Assembly (NCBI GenBank): GCA_964584905.1
Contig: CAZPCC010000367.1
Coordinates: forward strand, 1 to 31,962
Reading direction: 5' to 3'
From: JALZIF01 sp964584905
GTDB taxonomy: Bacteria > Gemmatimonadota > Gemmatimonadetes > Gemmatimonadales > Gemmatimonadaceae
Length of the DNA: 31,962 nt
In this document: piece after piece, positions 17,638-25,707 of the stretch
How positions within the stretch are numbered: position 1 is the stretch's first letter
Layout: each line of letters opens with the position of its first letter
Made by a program: the position numbers and the translations under genes
The notes under the pieces: model-generated
What the model saw: only the letters and a program-made list of their open reading frames with translations
What the model was told of the DNA's origin: nothing
The model's database searches: none

Positions 17638-19427
17638 GGTATGGCCTCTTCACGAACGGCGATGTGCAGCTCGCGCAGATCACGATCGGAAACCACCGTC
17701 GGCGCGCCTTCGAACAGAGCGCGCGCGGCAGTGGTCTTGGGAAACGCAATCACGTCACGCAGCGACGTGGCTCCGGCGAGCAGCATCGCAATCCGGTCCA
17801 TACCTAACGCGATGCCGCCGTGGGGCGGAGCGCCGGCCCGCAGCCCCTCGAGCAGGAACGAGAATCGCGATTCCGTTGTCTCGGCATCCAGGCCGAGCAG
17901 GCTGAACACCCGCTCCTGAAGCCGGGGATCGCTGATGCGAATGCTGCCGCCGCCAAGCTCCCGCCCGTTGAGAACCACGTCGTAGGCCAGCGCCCTCGCG
18001 CGTTCCGGTGCGCTGTCCAGCAGCGGAACGTCATCCGGGTGCGGTGCGGTGAACGGGTGATGCACGAACGTCAGTGCCCCGCTGTCGGCATCCCGCTCGA
18101 ATGCCGGGAAGTCGGTCACCCACAGAAACTCGTTCGCCCGAGCGTCGATGAGATCGAGCCGGCGTGCCACTTCCTGCCTCACGCGATCCAGCGCGGTGGA
18201 GGAAACGCGGTCCGCAGCGGCAACCATTATGCACAGGTCTCCGTCCTGCAGTCCGAGCGCGGCCGCCGCTTCCGCGGCTACGAACCTGGCCACCGGCCCT
18301 TCCAGCGCCCCCTGCACGCGCTTGAGACGGAGCAGACCACCGGCGCCCGCGCCCTTGGCAATGGATTCCAGTTCGTCGACCTGTTTGCGCGAAAAAACGC
18401 CGCCGCCCGGAATGCGAATTCCGCGCACGCGGCCGCCGTGCTCGATCGCCGCGCGTGCGATGGTGAAGTCCGAGTCGCGAAACAGGGCAGTCGCATCCTG
18501 AATCTCGAGACCGTAACGCAGGTCGGGGCGATCCGTGCCGTAGCGCTCCATGACGTCGGCGTAGGTCATGCGGCGGAACGGTCGATTGATGGACACACCA
18601 CCTACATGCCACAACGCCTGCAGCAGCCCTTCGGTGAGATCCAGGATGTCATCCGCGGCGACGAACGACGCTTCGACGTCGATCTGGGTGAACTCCGGCT
18701 GCCGGTCGGCGCGAAAGTCCTCATCCCGGAAGCACCTGGCGATCTGGAAGTAGCGGTCGTAGCCGCTCACCATCAGGAGCTGCTTGTAGAGCTGCGGCGA
18801 TTGCGGCAGTGCGTAGAATTCGCCGGCGTGTGCGCGGCTTGGTACCAGAAAGTCGCGGGCGCCTTCGGGAGTCGGCTTGGTCAGGACCGGCGTTTCGATC
18901 TCGAGAAAGCCTAACTCGTCGAAGTACCGGCGCGTCTGCTGCATCAGCCGGTGCCGCAGGATCAGGTTTTGCTGCAGCTCCGGCCGGCGCAGATCCAGAT
19001 GGCGATGACGGAGCCTCTGCTCTTCGGCGGGCAGCGGCTCACCCTTTCCGCGCGCGACAGGAATGGCCGGTGTAGCGGCCGGGCCGGCGACGGTAACGCG
19101 GGTAGCGCGGATTTCCACATCGCCAGTGGTCAGCTCCGCGTTGCGCATTTCGAGCGGCCGTGCGACTACCTCCCCCTCGATGAGCAGCACCGTTTCGGCG
19201 CCGGCCGATGCCGCGGCCTGCATGGCTTCGGACGGCGCGCTGTCGGGGTTGCAGGAGATCTGCACAATGCCCGACCTGTCGCGCAGGTCGAGAAAGACGA
19301 GTCCACCCAGATCGCGCCGGCGGTGCACCCACCCGCCGAGCCTGACGAGCATTCCGGCGTGCTCGAGACGCAAGGCGCCGCAGGGATGCGACCGCATCCG
19401 CGTGACGAACGAGGATGGCGTACTCAC
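17634..19427 (-). CDS. aspS: Aspartyl-tRNA synthetase
   Basis: A class II synthetase of about 597 aa charging tRNA-Asp. It has the N-terminal OB fold (GWVHRRRDLGGLVFLDLRDR), motif 1 (FLEIETPVLTKPTPEGARDFLVPSR), motif 2 (ARCFRDEDFRADRQPEFTQIDVE), the bacterial GAD insertion (about 290-425) and motif 3 (GIALGMDRIAMLLAG). In the OB fold the residue after RRRD is Leu. Non-discriminating bacterial enzymes often have His there, so this one is more likely tRNA-Asp specific (inference). I chose the GTG at 19427, which overlaps the VanZ-like stop as GTGA. An in-frame ATG at 19397 is the alternative and also fits the family's usual N-terminus. Confidence 0.95.
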   Translation of the reverse strand: MSTPSSFVTRMRSHPCGALRLEHAGMLVRLGGWVHRRRDLGGLVFLDLRDRSGIVQISCNPDSAPSEAMQAAASAGAETVLLIEGEVVARPLEMRNAELTTGDVEIRATRVTVAGPAATPAIPVARGKGEPLPAEEQRLRHRHLDLRRPELQQNLILRHRLMQQTRRYFDELGFLEIETPVLTKPTPEGARDFLVPSRAHAGEFYALPQSPQLYKQLLMVSGYDRYFQIARCFRDEDFRADRQPEFTQIDVEASFVAADDILDLTEGLLQALWHVGGVSINRPFRRMTYADVMERYGTDRPDLRYGLEIQDATALFRDSDFTIARAAIEHGGRVRGIRIPGGGVFSRKQVDELESIAKGAGAGGLLRLKRVQGALEGPVARFVAAEAAAALGLQDGDLCIMVAAADRVSSTALDRVRQEVARRLDLIDARANEFLWVTDFPAFERDADSGALTFVHHPFTAPHPDDVPLLDSAPERARALAYDVVLNGRELGGGSIRISDPRLQERVFSLLGLDAETTESRFSFLLEGLRAGAPPHGGIALGMDRIAMLLAGATSLRDVIAFPKTTAARALFEGAPTVVSDRDLRELHIAVREEAIP

Positions 19428-19795
19428 GACAGGGAAATCTTCCGGCGGAGGATGTAGGTCGTGGCAGCGAGTCCCGCGATCGCGCCCGCGCAGTCGGCCG
19501 CGAAGTCGCGTATTTCCGCCGAGCGGCCGGGAATGAACCGCTGGTGCCATTCATCCGCTGCGGCAAAGGCGGCGATGCCAATGAGGAGCCGGCCTAACGT
19601 GATGCGGTTTGAAGCGGGATGCGCGGCGCGGGCGACGAGGGCCCCAAGTACCGCGTACAGCCCGGCGTGCACCAGCTTGTCGGCCCCCGGAAAGGAGAAC
19701 GCGCCGATCGGCGCGAGCTCGGGTGCGGGGATCGAGGTGAGCACGAGAATCAGTGCCGCCCAGACTGCAGGCGGACTCCATCGGCGAAGGCTCAC
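19424..19795 (-). CDS. VanZ-like membrane protein
   Basis: A 123-aa protein with four predicted membrane segments and VanZ-like features: LTSIPAPELAPIG near the N-terminus, then FPGADKLVHAGLYAVLGAL, and later AADEWHQRFIPGRSAEIRDFAADCAGA. The GADKLVH and DEWHQ-F-PGR-AE--D---D patterns are typical of the VanZ family. VanZ was named for teicoplanin resistance, but most chromosomal members have unknown function. The gene overlaps the EIIA gene upstream and aspS downstream by 4 bp each. Confidence 0.88.
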   Translation of the reverse strand: MSLRRWSPPAVWAALILVLTSIPAPELAPIGAFSFPGADKLVHAGLYAVLGALVARAAHPASNRITLGRLLIGIAAFAAADEWHQRFIPGRSAEIRDFAADCAGAIAGLAATTYILRRKISLS

Positions 19796-20250
19796 TCGGG
19801 TTCCGACGACCGGATCACCCCCACAAAGGCGTCGGGGGACGCGGCGTTGGCGAGCTGGGAGCGCAGATCCTCGCGGCGCAGCATTCGCGAGATCCGGCTG
19901 AGGGCCTTCACGTGCGCACCCGAGGCGCTCTCCGGACCGACGAGCAGGAAGAAGAGACGTACCGGCTTCCCGTCAAGTGCATCGTATTCGATGCCTTCCG
20001 ACGCGACGCCGGCGACAAGCGTCAGGCGATTGACCTGGGCGGTCTTGCCGTGCGGAATGGCGATGCCGCCGCCGATGCCGGTGCTCAGCACATCCTCACG
20101 CTCTCTGACCGACGCAAGGATTGCCTCGACATCGGCGTCAGCGTTCTCTGCCGCCACCAGTTCGACGAGTTCCCGAAGGACTTCGACTTTCGTACGGCCG
20201 CCAAGCGGCACTTTGACGCGCGCCGTCGTCAGCAGTTCTGAGAGCAGCAC
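19792..20250 (-). CDS. PTS EIIA domain protein (fructose/nitrogen type)
   Basis: A 152-aa EIIA domain of the PTS fructose/mannitol/Ntr class. The phospho-accepting His67 lies in IGGGIAIPHGKT, preceded by REDVLSTG and followed by FFLLVGPESASGAHVKALSRISRML. No permease, EI or HPr gene is nearby, so a regulatory role like that of PtsN is more likely than sugar transport. I chose the GTG at 20250 because GGAG lies 5 bases upstream. The frame is open further upstream to 20730 only as antisense to the divergent gene. It appears to be the first gene of the 16-gene minus-strand string. Confidence 0.88.
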   Translation of the reverse strand: MLLSELLTTARVKVPLGGRTKVEVLRELVELVAAENADADVEAILASVREREDVLSTGIGGGIAIPHGKTAQVNRLTLVAGVASEGIEYDALDGKPVRLFFLLVGPESASGAHVKALSRISRMLRREDLRSQLANAASPDAFVGVIRSSEPE

Positions 20251-20356
20251 GCTCGCTCCGGTTTTCGCATATGCAGGTGGTGCAATGTAATTGCCGCGTC
20301 CGGGTGCGGGAAGCGATTCCTTGACGCGCCGCGGGCGCACAAATAACCTCAACTTC
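20251..20356. promoter_or_regulatory. Divergent promoter region between EIIA and beta-barrel genes
   Basis: This is the only intergenic space upstream of the long minus-strand string. On the plus strand TTGACG (20321-20326) and TAACCT (20344-20349) are 17 bp apart, which would place the transcript start at or next to the ATG at 20357. On the minus strand TACATT (about 20284-20289) with a poor -35 TTCCCG 17 bp upstream is a weak candidate for the EIIA promoter. Both assignments are tentative. Confidence 0.4.
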
Positions 20357-21253
20357 ATGCGGCGCATGACCTTCGCGGTACTTGTACTCAGTCTCCTCCC
20401 CGCGCCGCTGTTGGCGCAGGTTCCGGGGCGTGATCTGCTGCGCTTTCCCCTAGGTACGATGGATCGCGCCGTGGCGCTGGGGAGTGGTTTGGGTGATGGA
20501 GTCGGGAACCCCGCCACTGTCGCGCTGCTCGACACGGGCGCGTTGCACGTGGGGATGTCCGCGCTGCAAACATCGTCGCAGCAAGGTGTTACTGTGCAGC
20601 TGGCAGCGGTCGCCGTTCGCCTGCCCAGGCAGATCGTGCTCACCACATCATTCGCCCGTGCGGCGGTCGCCGATCTCGTCCGCACCGAGACGGATCCCCA
20701 GTCCATCGGGTCTGAGATACCGTACGCCACGCAGCTGATTTCGGTCGGGGCGGCCAGGCGCCTTGCCGGTCCTCTCTCGGCTGGCGCCGCGCTGCGCTAT
20801 CGCCGCGGCGAGCTGGACCTCGCCAGGAGCGGCGAGGTCGGCGCCGACGTCGGATTGTTTGCCACTCACTTGCCATTGCGCGACCTGTCGATTGGCGTCG
20901 CGACATTTCTCTGGCGGCCCGGCAAGTCACTCGAGCAGTACACGGCGATCAACATGGCGGCGGATGTTCGCATCGCCGGTACCGCGACGACGCGCGAGCT
21001 ACGCGGCGGGTACTCATCATCGGCGATAGTGCGCTGGGCGCGCGAGGAGTTCGTGTTCGTGCAGGGGCGTTATGGAATCTGGGAAGGACGTGGTGGAATC
21101 GCCCGCGACCTGGTGCACGGGGCGCAACCGTGGCGCCAGCGGCTCGGCCTGACCGTACACGTAGCGCCCTATTCGGTGGGAATTGCACGCGAAGAGAACG
21201 GCGCCGATCTCGAGCCTATCTATCAGTTTACTCTTTCTGCCCGGCTCCGCTAA
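20357..21253 (+). CDS. Exported protein, probable outer-membrane beta-barrel
   Basis: A 298-aa protein with a signal peptide (MRRMTFAVLVLSLLPAPLLA, cleavage before Q). The mature part has alternating hydrophobic strands and an aromatic/basic C-terminus (YQFTLSARLR). GNPATVALLD near residue 50 resembles the NPA segment of FadL/PorV-like barrels. LSAGAALRYRRGELDLA and similar repeats look like barrel strands. I cannot name a family with confidence, and the function is unknown. The first ATG is at 20357 with a second at 20366. No Shine-Dalgarno sequence is visible. The stop overlaps the rlmN ATG by one base (TAATG), so the two genes are probably cotranscribed. Confidence 0.75.
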   Translation: MRRMTFAVLVLSLLPAPLLAQVPGRDLLRFPLGTMDRAVALGSGLGDGVGNPATVALLDTGALHVGMSALQTSSQQGVTVQLAAVAVRLPRQIVLTTSFARAAVADLVRTETDPQSIGSEIPYATQLISVGAARRLAGPLSAGAALRYRRGELDLARSGEVGADVGLFATHLPLRDLSIGVATFLWRPGKSLEQYTAINMAADVRIAGTATTRELRGGYSSSAIVRWAREEFVFVQGRYGIWEGRGGIARDLVHGAQPWRQRLGLTVHVAPYSVGIAREENGADLEPIYQFTLSARLR

Positions 21254-22332
21254 TGCCCAGGCTCAACCTGCTCAACCATACGCCCGCCGAATCGGAGGTG
21301 CTGCTCGCCGATTTTCTGCGAGATGCCGGGGAGCCCGCCTATCGTGCGCGTCAGGTTCTACCCTACCTGTGGCAGCGCCCGGCCGCCGCCTTCGAGGACA
21401 TGACGGATCTGCCGCATGCCTTGCGTGAGCGGCTGGCCGCTCGCTTCGCGCTGCCCCGTCTGGAAATGCACACGCGCGAGTTGTCGAGCGACGGAACGCA
21501 GAAAATGCTGTTTCGGCTGCCAGACGGCCAAGGCATTGAAACGGTGGCAATACCGGAGGACGGCCGCCTGACGCTGTGCATTTCCTCGCAGGCCGGTTGT
21601 GCGCTGCAGTGCGCCTTCTGCGCCACCGGTCGGATGGGCTTTCAGCGCAACCTCGAGGTCTGGGAGATTGCCGGCCAGGTGCGCGAGATGGCGCTGATTG
21701 ATCCGCCGGTTCGCGTCACCAATGTCGTCTTCATGGGAATGGGCGAGCCGCTGATGAACTGGCGCGCCGTCGCTCCGACCCTGACGATTCTCAACGATCC
21801 GCGCGGCACTGGTATCGGCGCCCGTCACATCACCGTCTCGACGGTCGGAGTGCTGCCCGGTATCGTCGCGCTGTCCAATCGCACGGAGCAGTTTCGGCTG
21901 GCGATCTCGATCCATGCCCCGTCGGATGAACTGCGGCGCGAGTTGATGCCGATCAACATCAAGTATCCCCTGGCCGAAGTGATCGACGCGGCCAGGGCAT
22001 TCGACCGCCGGATCACGTTCGAGTACGTGATGCTCGGAGGGGTGAACGACCGGCCCGAGCATGCGCGGGAGCTCGCCGCGCTCGCCCGGGATTGCCGCGC
22101 GTTCGTGAATCTCATTCCGCTGCATCCCGGCGGCGCGCACGACTTCACGCCCACGCCTCCTAACGAGATTGCCGGCTTCGCGCGGCAGCTGCGGGGTGCC
22201 GGTGTGGAGGTGGCGGTACGTCGCAGCCGCGGCACCGACATTGCCGCGGCGTGCGGGCAGCTACGGGTAGAACGGCTCGGACGGCGGAACCCAGTCGGGG
22301 CCGAGCAGCACGGTAACATCCAGATTGCGTGA
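21253..22332 (+). CDS. rlmN: Dual-specificity 23S rRNA/tRNA adenine-C2 methyltransferase RlmN
   Basis: A 359-aa radical SAM methyltransferase that methylates A2503 of 23S rRNA and A37 of some tRNAs. The CxxxCxxC iron-sulfur motif is C116-ALQ-C120-AF-C123. The methyl-carrying-loop Cys109 precedes it, and the second catalytic Cys lies in the C-terminal DIAAACGQL. Also present are FMGMGEPLMNW, ITVSTVGVLPG, LAISIHAP and MLGGVNDRPEHA. The ATG at 21253 overlaps the upstream TAA (TAATG). The 3' end overlaps the convergent LytR_C gene by 72 bp. Confidence 0.96.
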   Translation: MPRLNLLNHTPAESEVLLADFLRDAGEPAYRARQVLPYLWQRPAAAFEDMTDLPHALRERLAARFALPRLEMHTRELSSDGTQKMLFRLPDGQGIETVAIPEDGRLTLCISSQAGCALQCAFCATGRMGFQRNLEVWEIAGQVREMALIDPPVRVTNVVFMGMGEPLMNWRAVAPTLTILNDPRGTGIGARHITVSTVGVLPGIVALSNRTEQFRLAISIHAPSDELRRELMPINIKYPLAEVIDAARAFDRRITFEYVMLGGVNDRPEHARELAALARDCRAFVNLIPLHPGGAHDFTPTPPNEIAGFARQLRGAGVEVAVRRSRGTDIAAACGQLRVERLGRRNPVGAEQHGNIQIA

Positions 22333-22701
22333 ACTGCCGGGCCGCGAATCCATCGGTGCTCCGCCTAGCGCGGCGGCGACCAGCCGTGCCCACTCCGCCT
22401 GATTGGCCCGATCGAGAACGATCGTGCTATCGCGCTTCTCACGCTCCGTACCGAAGTACACGACGTCGAATCCCCGGTCGCGCAGATGCCGGGTCGCCCG
22501 GCGGGCGAGACCCTGAACATTGCTCGCATTGAGCACCTCCACCCGGATGCGCACCCCCTCCGGCGCCCGGGCATTGATCGCCGGGGCCGGAGCGCTGCCG
22601 GCGGGAGCGCCCCAACCAGCCGCAAATCGGATCGCCAGCACCGCGATGGCGATGAGCAGTACGGCGCCCGTGGCTACGGCCAGCGTGCCACGGCGCGTCA
22701 T
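22261..22701 (-). CDS. LytR C-terminal domain protein, membrane anchored
   Basis: A 146-aa protein with one N-terminal membrane helix (about residues 9-28, LAVATGAVLLIAIAVLAIRF), an Ala/Pro linker and a LytR_C domain (about 48-140, with RVEVLNASNVQGLARRATRHLRDRGFDVVYFG). This domain occurs at the C-terminus of LytR-CpsA-Psr enzymes and as stand-alone anchored proteins. No catalytic LCP domain is present. I chose the ATG at 22701, which overlaps the stop of the HD-hydrolase gene as ATGA; 22716 is an alternative. The 3' end runs 72 bp into the rlmN gene on the other strand. Confidence 0.87.
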   Translation of the reverse strand: MTRRGTLAVATGAVLLIAIAVLAIRFAAGWGAPAGSAPAPAINARAPEGVRIRVEVLNASNVQGLARRATRHLRDRGFDVVYFGTEREKRDSTIVLDRANQAEWARLVAAALGGAPMDSRPGSSRNLDVTVLLGPDWVPPSEPFYP

Positions 22702-23240
22702 CGTCCCGCGTTCCATAACGCTACGGTGTTCGGATGCAGGGCGTGGCCATCACGCAGTGCCCAGATCAGCCGCCGCCTGACGACTTCCCTGAATGTGCCA
22801 TCGAAGTCGTTCGGCACCTGAGCCGCCAGATAGCTTCTTTCCTCGCGCTCGAAGGCACGGCCGGGGTCCAGGTAGTCGGCCATGTAGAGCGCGCGTCCGA
22901 CCCGGTCCCATCCCGCGAATCCCACCGTATGCCAGGCAACGGCATCGAGCACCGACTCTCGATCCTCGCCATCCTGCCGCAGGCGTGCCGCCGCGGCCGG
23001 TCCGTGGCGCAGACCGGGGGGAGTGCTGTCATCACCCGCCAGCGTCAACAGCTCCGGATCTGCGTCGCGCAGCGCATCGTGCCACCGACCCGCATCGTGC
23101 CAGGCCCGTGCTTCGTCAGGCGCAATGTTCATTGCCGCCGCCCACTGGTCGAGCAGCGCCGTCACCCGGGCAACATGCGCGCGGCGAGCTTCCCGCACCT
23201 CCGCCCAGGGCGGCAGCTCAATCATATCCGCGGCGTACAT
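22698..23240 (-). CDS. HD-domain hydrolase, YqeK-like
   Basis: A 180-aa HD-domain protein. Metal ligands are seen in RRAHVARVTALLDQWA, AGRWHDALRD, RHGPAAAARL, VAWHTVGF and YMADYLDPGR. This order is that of YqeK (symmetrical diadenosine tetraphosphatase). YqeK is usually found beside nadD and rsfS. Here it is followed by a LytR_C gene, but nadD and rsfS are not in the window. Starts at 23240 and 23225 are both possible; both overlap the upstream GlmU-like gene and neither has a good ribosome site. Confidence 0.8.
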   Translation of the reverse strand: MYAADMIELPPWAEVREARRAHVARVTALLDQWAAAMNIAPDEARAWHDAGRWHDALRDADPELLTLAGDDSTPPGLRHGPAAAARLRQDGEDRESVLDAVAWHTVGFAGWDRVGRALYMADYLDPGRAFEREERSYLAAQVPNDFDGTFREVVRRRLIWALRDGHALHPNTVALWNAGR

Positions 23241-24039
23241 AGGGATCGAGAACGGCGTGATTTCTGATGCTCGTGCGCGTCACGTAATTCCACCCCTTGA
23301 GCTCCACCCCCCGTCCTATGCGTGCTTCGACCACGCGGCTGTGCGGGCCGATCACGCACTCGTTGCCGATCTCCGTGTGGCCCTCGAGCACCGCGCCGGG
23401 ATAGATGATCGTGTCCGCGCCGATCGTCACCTCCACGTCGATCAATATCGTTTCGGGCAACAGGAAAGTGACTCCGTGACGCTGGTGGCGCCTGACGATT
23501 CTGTCCCGCAGCAGCACCGCGGCTTGCGCGAAGGCAGCGCGGTCGTCGATGCGCAGCAGCTCGTCGTCGTGGCCTGGCGCAAGCGAGCCGACCGAGTGGG
23601 GACGCAACGGATCATCGACAGCGACAAGGGCCAGGCCCTCACCGGCCACGGCAACCGCAATAGGGGATCCCAGCGCGACTACCCCATCTTCGCCAGCGCG
23701 CAGAAGGCGGGCGAGCGACGGGGCTTCCATCAGGGGCGCGCTACCATCGGCGAGAATGAACATGCCGGGCACACCCAGCGCGCGTCGCATCGCCTGTGCA
23801 TCTTCTCCGTCCGGTACCGATACGGTTTCGACGGGCACCGTGGGGTCGGGAGGCAGCGTCAGCACACTCTCCTCTCGATGAAGCACGCTGATGAGCGCGG
23901 GAGGTGGATCGACTGACGCGAGCGCGCCGATGACGTGCCAGAGCACCGGTCTCCCGGCGAGAGGATGCTGGTATACCGAGATTCGCGACTGGTAGCGCAC
24001 GGCCGGATCGAGCGCCGCGATGACGCCGCGCCAGCTCAC
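23218..24039 (-). CDS. Degenerate GlmU-like nucleotidyltransferase/left-handed beta-helix protein
   Basis: This 273-aa protein resembles GlmU in two parts. The N-terminal part (about 1-185) has HPLAGRPVLWHVIGAL, matching the GlmU segment after its catalytic loop. The loop itself (LAAGxGTRM...PK in GlmU) reads IAALDPAVRYQSRISVYQ, without the Gly-rich turn, the Arg and the Lys. The GD-P metal motif reads ADGSAPLM. The C-terminal part (about 190-270) has the hexapeptide repeats that open the GlmU acetyltransferase (PETILIDVEVTIGADTIIYP, GHTEIGNECVIGPHS) but stops far short of the acetyl-transfer site. I infer a non-catalytic or repurposed relative. It overlaps panC upstream by 4 bp. Confidence 0.75.
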   Translation of the reverse strand: MSWRGVIAALDPAVRYQSRISVYQHPLAGRPVLWHVIGALASVDPPPALISVLHREESVLTLPPDPTVPVETVSVPDGEDAQAMRRALGVPGMFILADGSAPLMEAPSLARLLRAGEDGVVALGSPIAVAVAGEGLALVAVDDPLRPHSVGSLAPGHDDELLRIDDRAAFAQAAVLLRDRIVRRHQRHGVTFLLPETILIDVEVTIGADTIIYPGAVLEGHTEIGNECVIGPHSRVVEARIGRGVELKGWNYVTRTSIRNHAVLDPYVRRGYD

Positions 24040-24884
24040 GAGTCGCGCAGTATTGCGTTGTCGATGAGCCGCGTTGAGCCGATGCGGACCGCAAGGGCGA
24101 CGATGGTGCCTGGAGTTGCCGTTTCGGCGCGGCGGAGCAGGATCGGGTCCATGACTGCAAGATACTCGATGTCGACGCGGCCGGCGGTGAGCAGCTCAGC
24201 GCGCCCGAGTTGCTCCAGCCGGCGGCTGTCTCGCTCCCCGGCAGCGAACTCGGCCGCTATGAGATTCAGCGCTCGGGGAATAGCTCGTGCCCGGACGCGC
24301 TCGTCAGGCGAGAGGTAGGCGTTCCGGCTCGACAGCGCCACCCCGTCGTGATCCCGTAGAGTCGGGGCAACTACGATCCGACTGGGGATGTCGAGGTCGC
24401 GCACCATCGCCTGAATCAGCGTTGCCTGCTGAATGTCCTTCTGGCCGAACACCGCGACATCGGGCTGTACTATGTTCAGCAGCTTTGCCACCACGGTGAG
24501 AACACCGGTGAAATGCCCGGGCCGAACGGCCCCCTCCCAAGCGTCGGCCAGCGCGATCGGCCGGACTTCCACCGCCCGGTAGCCAGGATACATCTCGTTC
24601 CGGGTAGGCGAGAACAGCAAGTCCACGCCCGCTGCGGCCGCTTTGGCATCATCGCCCTCGGCGTCGCGGGGATAACGCGCGAAATCTTCGGCTGGGCCAA
24701 ACTGCAGTGGATTGACGAAAATGCTCATCACCACGGCGTCGGCGTGTTCGCGCGCGACGTCTACCAGCGCCAGGTGGCCCTCGTGCAAGGCCCCCATTGT
24801 CGGAACGAAGCCAATGCGTGCGCCCGAGCGCCGCCGGTCCCGCACCAACGCGCGGAGCTCGGCAATTCGACTCGCCCGCTCCAT
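24036..24884 (-). CDS. panC: Pantothenate synthetase
   Basis: A 282-aa ATP-dependent ligase joining pantoate and beta-alanine in coenzyme A biosynthesis. The HIGH-like motif is in FVPTMGALHEGHLALVD, followed by MSIFVNPLQFGPAEDFARYPRD, VVAKLLNIVQPDVAVFGQKD (with the KMSKS-like QKDIQQ) and LSSRNAYLSP. I chose the ATG at 24884, one base after the panB stop. The frame is open upstream inside panB but adds no family sequence. It is coupled with panB and folK in one operon. Confidence 0.96.
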   Translation of the reverse strand: MERASRIAELRALVRDRRRSGARIGFVPTMGALHEGHLALVDVAREHADAVVMSIFVNPLQFGPAEDFARYPRDAEGDDAKAAAAGVDLLFSPTRNEMYPGYRAVEVRPIALADAWEGAVRPGHFTGVLTVVAKLLNIVQPDVAVFGQKDIQQATLIQAMVRDLDIPSRIVVAPTLRDHDGVALSSRNAYLSPDERVRARAIPRALNLIAAEFAAGERDSRRLEQLGRAELLTAGRVDIEYLAVMDPILLRRAETATPGTIVALAVRIGSTRLIDNAILRDS

Positions 24885-24885
24885 G

Positions 24886-25707
24886 CTAAAAGCTGTGCTC
24901 GTCGTCAGGGTAGCGGCGTTCGCGCACATCGGCGCAGTACCGGCTCACCGCATCGCGCACGTCATCCGCCATGTTCGCGTAGCGCTTGAGAAACCTGGGC
25001 TGGAAGCGGTCGTTCAAGCCTAGCAAATCGGGAAGTACGAGCACCTGTCCATCGCACTCGACGCCGGCGCCAATGCCGATCGTCGGAACCGGTACGCTCC
25101 GCGTTATGTCGGCGGCGACCGCGGCTGGGATCAATTCGAGCACGATCGCATATACGCCGGCTTCGGCAAGCCGACGAGCCTCTGCCACCAGCCGCGTCGC
25201 GTCGTCATGCTCGCGCCCCTGCACGCGATGGCCGCCCAGTGCGTGCACCGATTGAGGTGTGAAGCCGAGGTGCCCCATGACCGGAATGCCCACCTGAACC
25301 ACCGCCTGAATGCCACGGAGTACCTCGCTCGTGGCGCCCTCCAGCTTCACCCCCTGCGCCCCCGTTTCCTGCATTACGCGGCCGCAGTTGGTCACCGCCT
25401 GCTCGGCGCTCACTTGATAGGTGAGGAAGGGCATGTCGATGACCAGCATCGCGCGGGTCACCCCGCGCCGGACCATCGCTCCGTGATAGATCATCTGATC
25501 GAGCGTGACCGGCACGGTGGAATCGAGACCGGCAATGACGTTGCCCAACGAGTCTCCCACCAGCACCGCGTCGACGCCTGCCTCATCGACCAGCCTACCG
25601 AACAGCGCATCGTACGCCGTCACCAGGGTGAGCCGCTCGCCGGCCTGCTTGCGCAGCAGAAAATCGCGGGCAGTGACCTTCGCCGGCGCCTTGGGCGGCG
25701 CGCTCAC
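24886..25707 (-). CDS. panB: 3-methyl-2-oxobutanoate hydroxymethyltransferase
   Basis: A 273-aa TIM-barrel enzyme making ketopantoate, the first pantothenate-specific step. It has VTAYDALFGRLVDEAGVDAV, LVGDSLGNVIAG (metal-binding Asp), HLGFTPQSVHALGGHRVQG and LELIPAAVAADIT (catalytic Glu), then PTIGIGAGVECDGQVLV. The start is a GTG at 25707 that overlaps the folK stop as GTGA. PanB and PanC supply the CoA pathway used by the acyl-CoA module of the region, although that link is not evidence of co-regulation. Confidence 0.96.
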   Translation of the reverse strand: MSAPPKAPAKVTARDFLLRKQAGERLTLVTAYDALFGRLVDEAGVDAVLVGDSLGNVIAGLDSTVPVTLDQMIYHGAMVRRGVTRAMLVIDMPFLTYQVSAEQAVTNCGRVMQETGAQGVKLEGATSEVLRGIQAVVQVGIPVMGHLGFTPQSVHALGGHRVQGREHDDATRLVAEARRLAEAGVYAIVLELIPAAVAADITRSVPVPTIGIGAGVECDGQVLVLPDLLGLNDRFQPRFLKRYANMADDVRDAVSRYCADVRERRYPDDEHSF

